From the NCBI RefSeq assembly GCF_038397775.1, contig NZ_CP151650.1:3224001-3288000 (forward strand): DNA of 64,000 nt, read 5' to 3'. Numbering within the stretch: position 1 is the stretch's first letter; every line of letters starts with the position of its first letter. Shown here piece by piece: positions 45,121 to 54,177 of the stretch. Origin of the DNA: Pseudomonas sp. RC10 (GTDB taxonomy: Bacteria; Pseudomonadota; Gammaproteobacteria; Pseudomonadales; Pseudomonadaceae). A program made the translations under genes and the position numbers. Below the pieces are notes generated by a model. The model did not search any database. It was not told the DNA's origin and saw only the letters and a program-made list of their open reading frames with translations.

Positions 45121-47013
45121 ATGATCAAAAGTCTGGGTTTCAGCAGAAAGATCCTGCTGGCCGCTGCATTGATAGTTGTTGTTGCTTTTAGCTGTTTCAT
45201 CCTGGTCAACGATTACCGCCAGCGTGAAACTCTCAAGAACAACGTTGACGCCGAATTACAACAACTGGGAAGTCTGACCACGCAAAACATCCAGACGTGG
45301 CTGGACAGTCGGACTCAACTCCTCAACTCCATGGCCCAGCAAGTGGCGGCCGACGGTCCATCCGCGAGCAGCCTGCAGCGCATTGTTGGTCTGCCGGTGT
45401 ACGGCGACAATTTCCAGCTGAGCTATTTTGGCGGCAAGGACGGCCTGATGTTCTCGGTGCCTGCGGGCAACCGTGCGGCCGATTACGACCCTCGTGCCCG
45501 TGGTTGGTACAAAGCAGCGGATGCGGCGCAAGGCATCATCGTCACCGAACCGTACATCGCCGCGTCGTCGGGCAAGCTGGTGGTGACGCTGGCCACGCCG
45601 GTGCGTCAGCAGGGTCAGATGATCGGTGTCGCGGGGGCAGACATTGCTTTGGACGCCATCAGCAAGACCATCAACTCGCTGAACTTCGGCGGGCACGGCT
45701 ATGCGTACATCGTCAGCGCCGACGGCAAAATCCTGATTCACCCGGACAGCAAACTGCTGCTCAAGAACGTCAGCGAGGCCTACCCGAACGGCGCACCGAA
45801 AATCGTGCCCGGCGTGTACCAGATCGAGTCCGGTGGCAAGGCGCAGTTCATCTCGTTCACCAAGGTCGAAGGCCTGTCCTCGGCGAACTGGTACGTGGCG
45901 TTGGTGCTCGACCAGGACACCGCCTATTCGATGCTCAGTGAATTCCGTTCCTCGGCCATCACCGCGATGGTCATCGCCGTGGCGATCATCATGGTGCTGC
46001 TGGGCTTGTTGATTCGCGTCCTGATGCAGCCGCTGCACCAGATGGGTCGCGCCATGCAGGACATCGCCGACGGCGAGGGCGACCTGACCAAACGCCTGTC
46101 GATCGTGTCGCAAGACGAATTCGGCGCGCTGGCACAGTCGTTCAACCGGTTTGTCGAGCGTATTCATGGCTCGATCCGCGAAGTGGCGTCCACGGCGGGG
46201 CAGTTGGGTGAAGTCGCGGCCCGTGTGGTCGGCGCGTCCAACTCGTCCATGGGCAACTCCGATCAGCAGGCCAGCCGCACCAGCAGCGTGGCCGCCGCGA
46301 TCAACCAGCTCGGCGCCGCTGCCCAGGAAATCGCGCAGAACGCCGCGCTCGCGTCGCAGCATTCCAGCGAGGCCACGCAACTGGCCAGCGAAGGCCAGGG
46401 CGTCGTGACCCAGACCATCAAGGCGATGAATCAGCTGTCGGACAAAATCAGCGAATCGTGCGTGAACATCGAAACGCTGAACGCCAAGACCGCCAACATC
46501 GGCCAGATTCTGGAGGTGATCACCGGCATTTCCCAACAGACCAACCTGCTGGCGCTGAACGCGGCCATCGAAGCGGCGCGTGCGGGTGAAGCGGGTCGTG
46601 GTTTTGCGGTGGTGGCGGACGAAGTGCGGAATCTGGCGCACCGCACCCAGGATTCGGCGCAGCAGGTCCAAGGCATGATCGAAGAGCTGCAAGTCGGCGC
46701 TCGCGACGCGGTGGTTAACATGACCGAAAGTCAGCGTCAGAGTGAAAGCAGCGTGACCATCGCCAACCAGGCCGGCGAACGCCTCAACAGCGTGACCCGC
46801 CGCATCGGCGAAATCGACGGCATGAACCAGTCGGTGGCAACGGCGACGGAAGAGCAGACTGCGGTGGTGGAGTCCATCAACGTCGACATCACCGAAATCA
46901 ACACGCTGAACCAGGAAGGGGTCGACAACCTCAAATCAACGCTGGACGCCTGTACCCACCTGGAACATCAGGCGGCGCGGTTGCAGCATCTGGTGGGGAC
47001 GTTCCGGATTTGA
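45121..47013 (+). CDS. Methyl-accepting chemotaxis protein with dCache sensor
   Basis: In this 630-residue receptor, one membrane helix near residues 9-28 and another near 275-298 enclose a periplasmic dCache_1-like domain. That domain includes [20 protein letters not shown], the small-ligand motif DPRxRxWY. A HAMP domain follows, then the MCP signalling hairpin ([32 protein letters not shown]). No C-terminal CheR-tethering pentapeptide is seen. It has no adjacent che genes. The ligand is probably an amino acid or similar small molecule (family inference). Confidence 0.94.
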   Translation: MIKSLGFSRKILLAAALIVVVAFSCFILVNDYRQRETLKNNVDAELQQLGSLTTQNIQTWLDSRTQLLNSMAQQVAADGPSASSLQRIVGLPVYGDNFQLSYFGGKDGLMFSVPAGNRAADYDPRARGWYKAADAAQGIIVTEPYIAASSGKLVVTLATPVRQQGQMIGVAGADIALDAISKTINSLNFGGHGYAYIVSADGKILIHPDSKLLLKNVSEAYPNGAPKIVPGVYQIESGGKAQFISFTKVEGLSSANWYVALVLDQDTAYSMLSEFRSSAITAMVIAVAIIMVLLGLLIRVLMQPLHQMGRAMQDIADGEGDLTKRLSIVSQDEFGALAQSFNRFVERIHGSIREVASTAGQLGEVAARVVGASNSSMGNSDQQASRTSSVAAAINQLGAAAQEIAQNAALASQHSSEATQLASEGQGVVTQTIKAMNQLSDKISESCVNIETLNAKTANIGQILEVITGISQQTNLLALNAAIEAARAGEAGRGFAVVADEVRNLAHRTQDSAQQVQGMIEELQVGARDAVVNMTESQRQSESSVTIANQAGERLNSVTRRIGEIDGMNQSVATATEEQTAVVESINVDITEINTLNQEGVDNLKSTLDACTHLEHQAARLQHLVGTFRI

Positions 47014-47057
47014 GAAGCGGTTCGTCTGTGACAGGCCTGTCGCCTGTTAAACCGTTT

Positions 47058-47178
47058 CGCTGCCGTCGTGCCTCCGGCGTCTCCCACAGGATCTGTGGCG
47101 CATGGGATGTTGAGCCTGACACCGAACCTGTGGGAGCAGCCGGAGGTTACGACGGCCGCGAAGGCGGAGTGTCAGGCG
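47058..47178. repeat. Long inverted repeat, tandem copy 1
   Basis: A unit with arms CCGTCGTGCCTCCGGCGTCT and AGCAGCCGGAGGTTACGACG is shared with copy 2 at 47205 (147-bp offset) and with the element at 17326. It is in the 320-bp gap between the chemoreceptor and esterase genes, which holds no gene. Confidence 0.88.
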
Positions 47179-47204
47179 ATACAGGCTTCAATGATCCACC
47201 GCGT

Positions 47205-47324
47205 CGCTGCCGTCGTGCCTCCGGCGTCTCCCCCAGGATCTGTGGCGCGTGGGATGTTGTGCCTGATACCGAACCTGTGGGAGCAGCCGGAGGCACGACG
47301 GCAGCGAAGGCGGACTGTCAGGCG
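47205..47324. repeat. Long inverted repeat, tandem copy 2
   Basis: This is a second copy of the unit at 47058, highly similar along about 120 bp. It includes the same GCGTGGGATGTTG-type central loop and ends GTCAGGCG. The two copies are head-to-tail. Confidence 0.88.
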
Positions 47325-47333
47325 AGCCTGCTA

Positions 47334-48206
47334 TCAAGGCTGTTCAGGCAATCCGGCAGCCCTGCGCAATCCCAGATGCAACGCTGTGCCGAACATCTGT
47401 CCATGGTTCCTGCCGTTGAATGGCTGGTAACTCGCCTCGGTTCCCGGCAGTTGCGCCAGGTGTTCCGCCAACAAGCGGTTGGCATCCTTGGGCACCGCTG
47501 ACATGGCCTTTCTTCTTTCCTCGGAACCCCCGTCGAATTGCGCGATGGGCGGCTTGCCTTCACGTTCCCCCTTGACCAGCCGCACCATGCGCGTTGTGCC
47601 TGCGGGAAACGCCGTCAGCGCCATGCCGTTGTCGTAGGTGATCGGCTGATACCAGAGCGAGGCGCTGGCGGCGATCCAGGTCTGGAACGCTTCCGGTCGC
47701 TGCAGCAAAGCATAGAGCGTGAACAGTCCGCCGAACGAATGCCCCCAGAGCGTCTGCCGTTTCAGGTCGAGGCTGTACCGCGCCTGCACCTGAGGTTTGA
47801 TCGTCGCCAGGATCAATTCCAGAAACGCCTTCGACGTCTCCCCGGTGTAATCCCGTGTGCGCTGTTCGCCGTCGTAGGTCCCGTCGATGTCGTAGCCGAT
47901 CATCACCAGCAGCGGCGGGGCGCCTGCGCTCAATTCACCCAGCCAGTCGTCCTGCACCTCGGCCATGACGTTGTTGCCGTCCAGCAAATACATGACGGGG
48001 TAGCCCGAAGCGGGCGGTGCACTGCGCGGGATGCCGATGTCCAGCCGGTAATGCCGTTGATGATCGGGGGAGTCGATGTTCAGACGTTCGAAGCGGTAGT
48101 GGGCAGAGCCGGTTTCAGCCAAGGGGTGAGTCTCCTGATGGTCGGCGATTGCCAGCAAAGGCAGCGCGCCGAGCACGATAACGATCAGCGATTTCATCCA
48201 GTTCAT
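47334..48206 (-). CDS. Alpha/beta-hydrolase, IroE/Fes-like esterase, exported
   Basis: This 290-residue protein has a signal-like N terminus (MKSLIVIVLGALPLLAIADH; a second ATG at 48197 is possible). The nucleophile elbow is GHSFGGLFTLYALL with YPVMYLLDGNNV before it and NHGQMF as the likely catalytic His region. IroE and PfeE-type enzymes hydrolyse siderophore esters. The periplasmic location fits PfeE/IroE, but no siderophore or TonB receptor gene is adjacent. Substrate is therefore inferred only. Confidence 0.87.
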   Translation of the reverse strand: MNWMKSLIVIVLGALPLLAIADHQETHPLAETGSAHYRFERLNIDSPDHQRHYRLDIGIPRSAPPASGYPVMYLLDGNNVMAEVQDDWLGELSAGAPPLLVMIGYDIDGTYDGEQRTRDYTGETSKAFLELILATIKPQVQARYSLDLKRQTLWGHSFGGLFTLYALLQRPEAFQTWIAASASLWYQPITYDNGMALTAFPAGTTRMVRLVKGEREGKPPIAQFDGGSEERRKAMSAVPKDANRLLAEHLAQLPGTEASYQPFNGRNHGQMFGTALHLGLRRAAGLPEQP

Positions 48207-48335
48207 CGGAGCGTGCCGGAAAGTGAGGGTTCACCAGCGTGCCCCGGCGCGTGCCGGTTGTCTATTCCGCGTGCGCCCTGAACCGGCACTTTGCGCGAAC
48301 ATGTCGACAAAATCCGCGAAAAATCTTGCATCAAA

Positions 48336-48375
48336 TGGTCAACGAACTGTTATCCGAGGTTCATCCACGGGTCAT
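48336..48375 (+). promoter_or_regulatory. Pho box upstream of phnC (four 11-bp-phased repeats)
   Basis: Four 7-mers at an exact 11-bp period, TGGTCAA, CTGTTAT, GGTTCAT and GGGTCAT, separated by 4-bp spacers, resemble the PhoB consensus CTGTCAT. A possible -10, TCTAAT at 48395-48400, is spaced as in PhoB promoters, where the Pho box takes the place of the -35. It is 121 bp before the phnC ATG, so phosphate-starvation control of the phn operon is likely. Confidence 0.72.
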
Positions 48376-48495
48376 GGAAATGCCACATGGTCTCTCTAAT
48401 GTCGGTCGCACCGAGCACGTTCCAGGACGGACCGGGCGGCTGACATTCACCCCTGGCAGGACGCCGGAACCGATACACATGACAAGAGAAGCCCC

Positions 48496-49329
48496 ATGAA
48501 CCCAGCTATCCATGTCGACCGTTTGAACAAGACATTTGCCCGCAAAACCGCTCTGGTTGACCTCGCATTGTCTATACAACCCGGAGAAATGGTGGCGCTG
48601 ATCGGCGCTTCCGGATCGGGCAAGTCCACCCTGTTGCGGCATCTGGCCGGACTTGCCTGCTGCGATCGCAACAACGGTGGCAGCGTCCGCGTGCTGGGCC
48701 GTGAGGTTCAGGCGGCGGGGCGCCTCAATGGCCAGGTGCGCCGTCTGCGCGCCGACATCGGCTACATCTTTCAGCAATTCAATCTGGTCAATCGCCTGAG
48801 CGTGCTGGACAACGTCCTGCTCGGCTGCCTGGGTCGCGTGCCCCGCTGGCGTGGCAGCCTCGGGATGTTCAACGCCGAGGAAAAGGCCCGCGCCATGGCC
48901 AATCTGGACCGCGTCGGGTTGGCGGACCTCGCTCAGCAACGCGCGTCGACCTTGTCCGGCGGTCAGCAACAACGGGTCGCCATCGCACGCGCATTGACCC
49001 AGCAGGCCGAAGTCATTCTGGCCGATGAACCCATCGCGTCACTGGACCCCGAGTCCGCCCGCAAGGTCATGGAAATCCTTGCTGACATCAACCGCCAGGA
49101 CGGCAAGACCGTGGTCGTTACCCTGCACCAAGTGGACTACGCCGTGCGCTATTGCCCACGGGCCGTGGCGCTCAAGGGTGGCCGCATTCATTTCGACGGC
49201 AATGGCGCTGAGCTCAATGGCCAGTTCCTCAACGACCTCTACGGCGCCGATGCCGACGCCAGCCTGATGTTCGCCGATCAGGGCCGCCATCCCAGCCAGC
49301 CCCCGCGATTGGCGCTGGCCCGGGCCTGA
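48496..49329 (+). CDS. phnC: Phosphonate ABC transporter, ATP-binding protein
   Basis: This 277-residue ABC ATPase has Walker [10 protein letters not shown], the signature LSGGQQQR, Walker B VILADEP and the switch His in [10 protein letters not shown]. It powers phosphonate uptake with PhnD and PhnE. It is the first gene of the phn operon, 121 bp behind the Pho box, and is followed by phnD after 60 bp. Confidence 0.96.
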   Translation: MNPAIHVDRLNKTFARKTALVDLALSIQPGEMVALIGASGSGKSTLLRHLAGLACCDRNNGGSVRVLGREVQAAGRLNGQVRRLRADIGYIFQQFNLVNRLSVLDNVLLGCLGRVPRWRGSLGMFNAEEKARAMANLDRVGLADLAQQRASTLSGGQQQRVAIARALTQQAEVILADEPIASLDPESARKVMEILADINRQDGKTVVVTLHQVDYAVRYCPRAVALKGGRIHFDGNGAELNGQFLNDLYGADADASLMFADQGRHPSQPPRLALARA

Positions 49330-49389
49330 TTGTTCATCACAGAACAGCACCCCACAACAACACCTCAACCCATGTTCCAGGAGCTCTCC

Positions 49390-50394
49390 ATGTTGAACCG
49401 TATCGGTCGCGTGTTCGCGTCTGCCGCTCTCGTCGCTGGCTGCCTGACGGGCACCGCGCACGCAGATGAAAGCGCCCTCAACTTCGGCATCATGTCCACC
49501 GAGTCGTCGCAGAACCTGAAAAGCGTCTGGCAACCGTTCCTCGACGACATGTCGAAAAAGACCGGCCTGAAAGTCAACGCCACCTTCGCTTCCGACTACG
49601 CGGGTCTGATCCAGGGCATGCGTTTCAACAAGGTCGATGTGGCCTGGCTGGGCAACAAGGCGGCGATGGAAGCCGTGGACCGTTCCGGTGGCGAGATCTT
49701 CGCCCAGACTGCGGCGGCCAACGGCGCACCGGGCTACTGGAGCGTGATCATTGCGCGCAAGGACAGCCCGATCAATTCCATCGACGACATGTTCAAGCAC
49801 GCCAAGGAACTGACCTTCGGCAACGGTGACCCGAACTCCACGTCCGGCTACCTGGTGCCGGGCTATTACGTGTTCGCCAAGAACCACGTCGATGCCGCCA
49901 CCGCCTTCAAACGCACCCTGAACTCCAGCCACGAAGTGAACGCCCTGAGCGTCGCCAAGGGCCAACTGGACGTCGCGACCTTCAACACCGAGAGCTGGGA
50001 CCGTCTGGAAGTCACCCAGCCGGAAAGCGCGGCCAAGCTCAAGGTGATCTGGAAGTCGCCGATCATCCCGGCCGACCCGATGGTCTGGCGCAAGGGCATG
50101 TCCGATGAAACCAAAAACAAGGTCCGCGATTTCTTCGCCAATTACGGCGATACCGACGAAGAAAAGGCTGTGCTGAAGAACATGCAGATGGGCAAGTTCC
50201 TCAAGTCCTCGGACGACCAGCTGCTGACCATCCGCCAGCTGGAACTGTTCAAGCAGAAGACCGAAACCACCGCCAGCACCAGCCTGAGCGCCGATGAAAA
50301 GAGCGCGAAGCTGAAAGAGATCGACGCCGGCCTGACCAAGTTGCAAGACCGCATCACCGAGCTGGAAAAACAGAACACCGCCAAGGCGGGCTAA
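49390..50394 (+). CDS. phnD: Phosphonate-binding periplasmic protein
   Basis: This 334-residue protein has a signal peptide of about 25 residues ending TAHA-DES. It then shows the PhnD pattern (LNFGIMSTESSQNLKSVWQPF, GLIQGMRFNKVDVAWLGNKAAMEAV, STSGYLVPGYYVF). A C-terminal coiled coil (ITELEKQNTAK) is usual for PhnD. It captures phosphonates for the PhnCE transporter. AGGAG lies before the ATG at 49390; the longer frame from 49330 was rejected. Confidence 0.95.
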   Translation: MLNRIGRVFASAALVAGCLTGTAHADESALNFGIMSTESSQNLKSVWQPFLDDMSKKTGLKVNATFASDYAGLIQGMRFNKVDVAWLGNKAAMEAVDRSGGEIFAQTAAANGAPGYWSVIIARKDSPINSIDDMFKHAKELTFGNGDPNSTSGYLVPGYYVFAKNHVDAATAFKRTLNSSHEVNALSVAKGQLDVATFNTESWDRLEVTQPESAAKLKVIWKSPIIPADPMVWRKGMSDETKNKVRDFFANYGDTDEEKAVLKNMQMGKFLKSSDDQLLTIRQLELFKQKTETTASTSLSADEKSAKLKEIDAGLTKLQDRITELEKQNTAKAG

Positions 50395-50472
50395 TCGGCT
50401 CACTGGCCGATCGGCAGGCGCGGTGGTCAAACCGTCGCGTCCGCTGCAACCCATAGACACCGGGACTCTGTC

Positions 50473-51261
50473 ATGAGCACTCATGCTGTATACGCTGACC
50501 CCGTCGGCAAGCGCACCTGGCCGCAATACCTGGGCTGGGGCATCTTCTTCGCGATGATGGCCTGGGCCTGGCACGGCGCCGAGATGAACCCGCTGGCGCT
50601 GGTCCGCGACTCCGGCAACATGGCGACCTTCGCCGCCGACTTCTTCCCCCCTGATTTCCACGAATGGCGCTCGTACCTCCAAGAGATGATCGTCACGGTG
50701 CACATCGCCTTGTGGGGCACGCTGTTGGCGATCGTCTGCTCGGTGCCGCTGGGCGTGCTCTGCGCCGACAACATCACCCCGTGGTGGATTCATCAACCGC
50801 TGCGCCGGGTCATGGATGCCTTCCGCTCCATCAATGAAATGGTCTTCGCGATGCTGTTCGTGGTCGCGGTCGGTCTTGGCCCGTTCGCCGGTGTTCTCGC
50901 CTTGTGGATCAGCACCACGGGCGTACTGGCCAAGCTGTTTGCCGAGGCCGTCGAAGCCATCGATCCCGGTCCGGTGGAAGGGGTGCGCGCCACGGGTGCC
51001 AGCGCCTTGCAGGAAGTGATTTTCGGGGTCATCCCGCAAGTCATGCCGCTGTGGATTTCCTACGCCTTGTACCGCTTCGAATCCAACGTGCGCTCGGCGA
51101 CGGTGGTGGGGATGGTCGGCGCAGGCGGCATCGGCGTGATCCTCTGGGAAAACATCCGCGCGTTTCAGTTCACCCAGACCTGTTCGGTGCTGCTGGTGAT
51201 CATCGTGGTGGTCAGCGTCATCGACATCTTCTCCCAGCGCCTGCGCAAGCAGTTCATCTAA
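50473..51261 (+). CDS. phnE: Phosphonate ABC transporter permease
   Basis: This 262-residue membrane protein has about six helices and the BPD-transport EAA-type loop ([33 protein letters not shown]). It forms the channel of the PhnCDE importer. The gene is intact across its length. A short GC hairpin with T-run follows 16 bp behind its stop, before phnF. Confidence 0.94.
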   Translation: MSTHAVYADPVGKRTWPQYLGWGIFFAMMAWAWHGAEMNPLALVRDSGNMATFAADFFPPDFHEWRSYLQEMIVTVHIALWGTLLAIVCSVPLGVLCADNITPWWIHQPLRRVMDAFRSINEMVFAMLFVVAVGLGPFAGVLALWISTTGVLAKLFAEAVEAIDPGPVEGVRATGASALQEVIFGVIPQVMPLWISYALYRFESNVRSATVVGMVGAGGIGVILWENIRAFQFTQTCSVLLVIIVVVSVIDIFSQRLRKQFI

Positions 51262-51276
51262 CGATCACGACAGGAG

Positions 51277-51297
51277 AGGGTGCGAACCCTTTTTTTA
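51277..51297 (+). terminator. Attenuator-like hairpin between phnE and phnF
   Basis: AGGGT (51277-51281), loop GCGA, ACCCT (51286-51290), then seven T. The stem is only 5 bp plus weak pairs. It lies just ahead of the phnF ATG (51301), so it may reduce read-through into phnF-phnP or sequester its leader. Confidence 0.5.
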
Positions 51298-51300
51298 GCC

Positions 51301-52005
51301 ATGCACTTGTCTAGACAATCCGAACCCGTCTACCGCGAACTCGCAGACACCCTGCGCAACGAGCTGAACCACTACATCGCGGGTGAGTTCCTGCCCGCTG
51401 AAACTCAGTTGGCCGCGCGCTTCGACGTCAACCGCCACACCGTGCGCCGGGCCATCGACGAACTGGTGCGCGAAGGCAGCCTGTTGCGCCGCCAAGGCAA
51501 AGGCACCCAAGTGCTGGGCCGTCCGCTGGTGTACCCGGTGGCTGCTGAGAGCGCCTACAGCCAGTCGTTGTCGGCCTTGGGGCACGGCGTCGAGGCGGTG
51601 TTGCTGCAGCGTCGTCACTGTGTCGCGACCCGCGAAGAGGCCGAACACCTAGGCCTTGAAGAACACGCGCCGCTGATCGAACTGCAAACCCTGCGCCGCC
51701 TCGATGGCCAGCCGGTGAGCCTGATCCGCCACCGCTATTGCGCCAGCCGTGCCGCGCTGGTGGCCGATTACAAAAGCGGCTCGGTGCGTCAGTACCTCGC
51801 GTCTCGCGACCTGCCGCTGACCCGCACCTTCAGCCTGATCGGCGCTCGCCTGCCCAGTCGCGAAGAGGCCAGCGTATTGCTGATGCCGCGTCATTTGCCC
51901 GCGCTGACGGTGCTCACCCTATCCCGCGATGCCGATGGACACCCGGTGGAGATTGCCCATTCCACCAGCCGTTCCGACCGCTTCCAGTATCAGATCGTCA
52001 CCTGA
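51301..52005 (+). CDS. phnF: GntR-family regulator of phosphonate metabolism
   Basis: This 234-residue protein has an N-terminal GntR winged helix (YRELADTLRNELNHYIAGEFLPAETQLAARFDVNRHTVRRAIDEL) and a UTRA/PhnF effector domain. Its position within the operon is canonical. The ATG at 51301 follows an unusual leader with a T-run rather than a Shine-Dalgarno; an in-frame GTG at 51280 lies too near the AGGAG. It probably fine-tunes phn expression. Confidence 0.93.
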   Translation: MHLSRQSEPVYRELADTLRNELNHYIAGEFLPAETQLAARFDVNRHTVRRAIDELVREGSLLRRQGKGTQVLGRPLVYPVAAESAYSQSLSALGHGVEAVLLQRRHCVATREEAEHLGLEEHAPLIELQTLRRLDGQPVSLIRHRYCASRAALVADYKSGSVRQYLASRDLPLTRTFSLIGARLPSREEASVLLMPRHLPALTVLTLSRDADGHPVEIAHSTSRSDRFQYQIVT

Positions 52006-52019
52006 TGGAGATGCCCTCG

Positions 52020-52487
52020 ATGACTGCTTCATCCGCTTTCACCACGTCCCCCGAACACGCAGCACGCCAGCACTGGATCGGCGTGTTGTCCCGCACCCAA
52101 CGCCAGGATTTGCTGCCCCACGAAGACGCCCTGCGCGACGTCGAGTATCAGCTGATCCGCGCGCCTGAAATTGGCATGACTCTGGTCCGTGGACGCATGG
52201 GCGGCAGCGGGGCAGCGTTCAACCTCGGCGAGATGACCGTGACCCGCTGCGTGGTGCGCCTCGGCGACGGGCGCACCGGTTACAGCTACCTGGGCGGGCG
52301 CGACAAGGCCCACGCCGAACTGGCCGCCCTGGCCGACGCTCACCTGCAAGGCGCGCAACAGGCCCACTGGCTGCGCGAACTGATCGAACCGCTGGCCAAG
52401 GCCCACGCCGAACGCCGGTCCCAACAACACGCCGAAACCGCCGCGACCAAGGTGGACTTCTTCACGCTGGTTCGAGGAGAAAACTGA
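52020..52487 (+). CDS. phnG: C-P lyase subunit PhnG
   Basis: This 155-residue subunit of the C-P lyase core has RQHWIGVLSRTQRQDLL, MGGSGAAFNLGEMTVTRC and GYSYLGGRDKAHAELAALADA, characteristic of PhnG. PhnG, H, I and J form the core complex that builds and cleaves the ribose 5-triphosphate phosphonate. GGAG at 52007-52010 fits the ATG at 52020. The stop overlaps the phnH start by 4 bp. Confidence 0.95.
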   Translation: MTASSAFTTSPEHAARQHWIGVLSRTQRQDLLPHEDALRDVEYQLIRAPEIGMTLVRGRMGGSGAAFNLGEMTVTRCVVRLGDGRTGYSYLGGRDKAHAELAALADAHLQGAQQAHWLRELIEPLAKAHAERRSQQHAETAATKVDFFTLVRGEN

Positions 52488-53104
52488 TGAACACGACGCT
52501 CGCCACCGCTTCGCTTTTACAGCCTGCCTTCGCCGACCCGGTGCTGGACGCCCAGCGCAGTTTCCGCGCTGCCCTCAAGGCCCTCGCCGGGCCTGGCGTG
52601 GCCCAGAGCCTGTCCTCGGCGCAAATCCCGCCGCACCTCGAAGGCCTCGCTTCGGCCAGTCACGCCCTGTGCCTCGCCTTGCTGGACGTCGACACGCCGC
52701 TGTGGCTGGCGCCGACGTTCGACACCCAGGCGATTCGCGCCAACCTGACCTTTCACTGCGGCTGCCCCATCGTCAGTGACCGGCAGAACGCTCGCTTCGC
52801 CTTGCTCGATGACAGCCAGCTCCATGACCTGAGCGGCTTCGACCTGGGCAACGACCGCTACCCCGATCAGTCCTGCACGCTGCTGGTTCAGTTGCCGAGC
52901 CTGCAAGGCGGTCGCCAGTTGGCGTGGCAAGGGCCAGGCATCGAAAGCAAGAACCACGTCAGCCTGCCGTTGCAGGACGCCTTCTGGGCCGAGCGCAGCG
53001 CACGCAACGATTTTCCCCGTGGCATCGACGTGTTCTTCGTTGCGGGCAGCGAGTTGATGGGACTGCCGCGCAGCACCCGCGTCCTGTCGAATGGAGGTGC
53101 CTGA
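52487..53104 (+). CDS. phnH: C-P lyase subunit PhnH
   Basis: This 205-residue PhnH is recognised by FADPVLDAQRSFRAALKALAGPG, FHCGCPIV, FPRGIDVFFV and the C-terminal LPRSTRV. It is part of the PhnGHIJ core complex. The stop overlaps the phnI start codon (one base shared), so the genes are coupled. Confidence 0.95.
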   Translation: MNTTLATASLLQPAFADPVLDAQRSFRAALKALAGPGVAQSLSSAQIPPHLEGLASASHALCLALLDVDTPLWLAPTFDTQAIRANLTFHCGCPIVSDRQNARFALLDDSQLHDLSGFDLGNDRYPDQSCTLLVQLPSLQGGRQLAWQGPGIESKNHVSLPLQDAFWAERSARNDFPRGIDVFFVAGSELMGLPRSTRVLSNGGA

Positions 53105-54177
53105 TGTACGTTGCCGTGAAAGGTGGCGAACAGGCCATCGACAACGCTCACGCGCTGCTGGCGAAAAAACGCCGGGGTGACACGTCCGTCCCAGAGCTGG
53201 GCGTCGAGCAGATTCGTCAGCAATTGCCCTTGGCCGTCGCCCGGGTGATGACCGAAGGCTCGCTGTACGACACCGAACTCGCCGCGCTGGCGATCAAGCA
53301 GGCAGCGGGCGATCTGGTGGAAGCGATCTTCCTGCTGCGCGCCTACCGCACCACGCTGCCGCGCTTCGCCGCGAGCCTGCCTATTGACACCTCGGCGATG
53401 CAGATCAGCCGTCGTTTGTCAGCAACCTTCAAGGACGTGCCCGGCGGTCAACTGCTCGGCCCGACCTTCGACTACACCCACCGCCTGCTGGATTTCACCC
53501 TATTGGCGGAAGGCGAGTTCCCCGGTCCGCAAACCCGCCCTGACGCCACCGTCGGGGCCTGTCCTCGGGTCTCGGGTCTGTTGGCGAAAGAAGGCTTGAT
53601 CAAGGACGAACCGGACATGGGCGCACCGGTCGCCGACATCACCCGCGAGCCGCTGGAATACCCGGCCAGCCGTGCCGAGCGCCTGCAAGCGCTGGCCCGT
53701 GGCGACGAGGGGTTTCTCTTGGCGCTGGGCTATTCGACCCAACGGGGCTATGGCCGCAATCACCCGTTTGCCGGGGAGATTCGCGTCGGTGAGGTCGAGG
53801 TGTGGATCGAGCCGGAAGAGCTGGGCTTTCCGGTTGCCATCGGCGCCATCGAGGTCACCGAGTGCGAGATGGTCAACCAGTTCGTCGGCTCCGCAACCGA
53901 GCTGCCGCAGTTCACCCGGGGCTACGGCCTGACCTTCGGCCACGCCGAGCGCAAAGCCATGGGCATGGCACTGGTGGACCGCTCGCTGCGCGCCGGGGAG
54001 TACGCCGAAGAAGTCGTCTCGCCCGCGCAACAGGAAGAATTCGTCCTCGCTCACTGCGACAACGTCGATGCCTCGGGCTTCGTGTCGCACCTGAAACTGC
54101 CGCACTACGTGGACTTCCAGGCGGAACTGGAACTGGTCCGCAAGCTGCGCGCGCCTGCAAAGGAGTCGGCCCAATGA
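53104..54177 (+). CDS. phnI: C-P lyase subunit PhnI, nucleosidase
   Basis: This 357-residue subunit has MYVAVKGGEQAIDNAHALL at the start, FAASLPIDTSAMQISRRLSA and a conserved C terminus (QFTRGYGLTFGHAERKAMGMALVD). PhnI removes adenine from ATP so that phosphonate can replace it on ribose. The start is the ATG one base into the phnH stop; the stop overlaps phnJ by 4 bp. Confidence 0.95.
   Translation: MYVAVKGGEQAIDNAHALLAKKRRGDTSVPELGVEQIRQQLPLAVARVMTEGSLYDTELAALAIKQAAGDLVEAIFLLRAYRTTLPRFAASLPIDTSAMQISRRLSATFKDVPGGQLLGPTFDYTHRLLDFTLLAEGEFPGPQTRPDATVGACPRVSGLLAKEGLIKDEPDMGAPVADITREPLEYPASRAERLQALARGDEGFLLALGYSTQRGYGRNHPFAGEIRVGEVEVWIEPEELGFPVAIGAIEVTECEMVNQFVGSATELPQFTRGYGLTFGHAERKAMGMALVDRSLRAGEYAEEVVSPAQQEEFVLAHCDNVDASGFVSHLKLPHYVDFQAELELVRKLRAPAKESAQ

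Noticed and set aside
47058..47324. Possible CRISPR array
   Set aside because: Only two long palindromic units are present, with no short regular repeats or unique spacers and no cas genes.
49039..51039. 666-codon minus-strand open frame across phnC-phnD-phnE
   Set aside because: It spans three well-supported phn genes on the other strand and has no recognisable domain.
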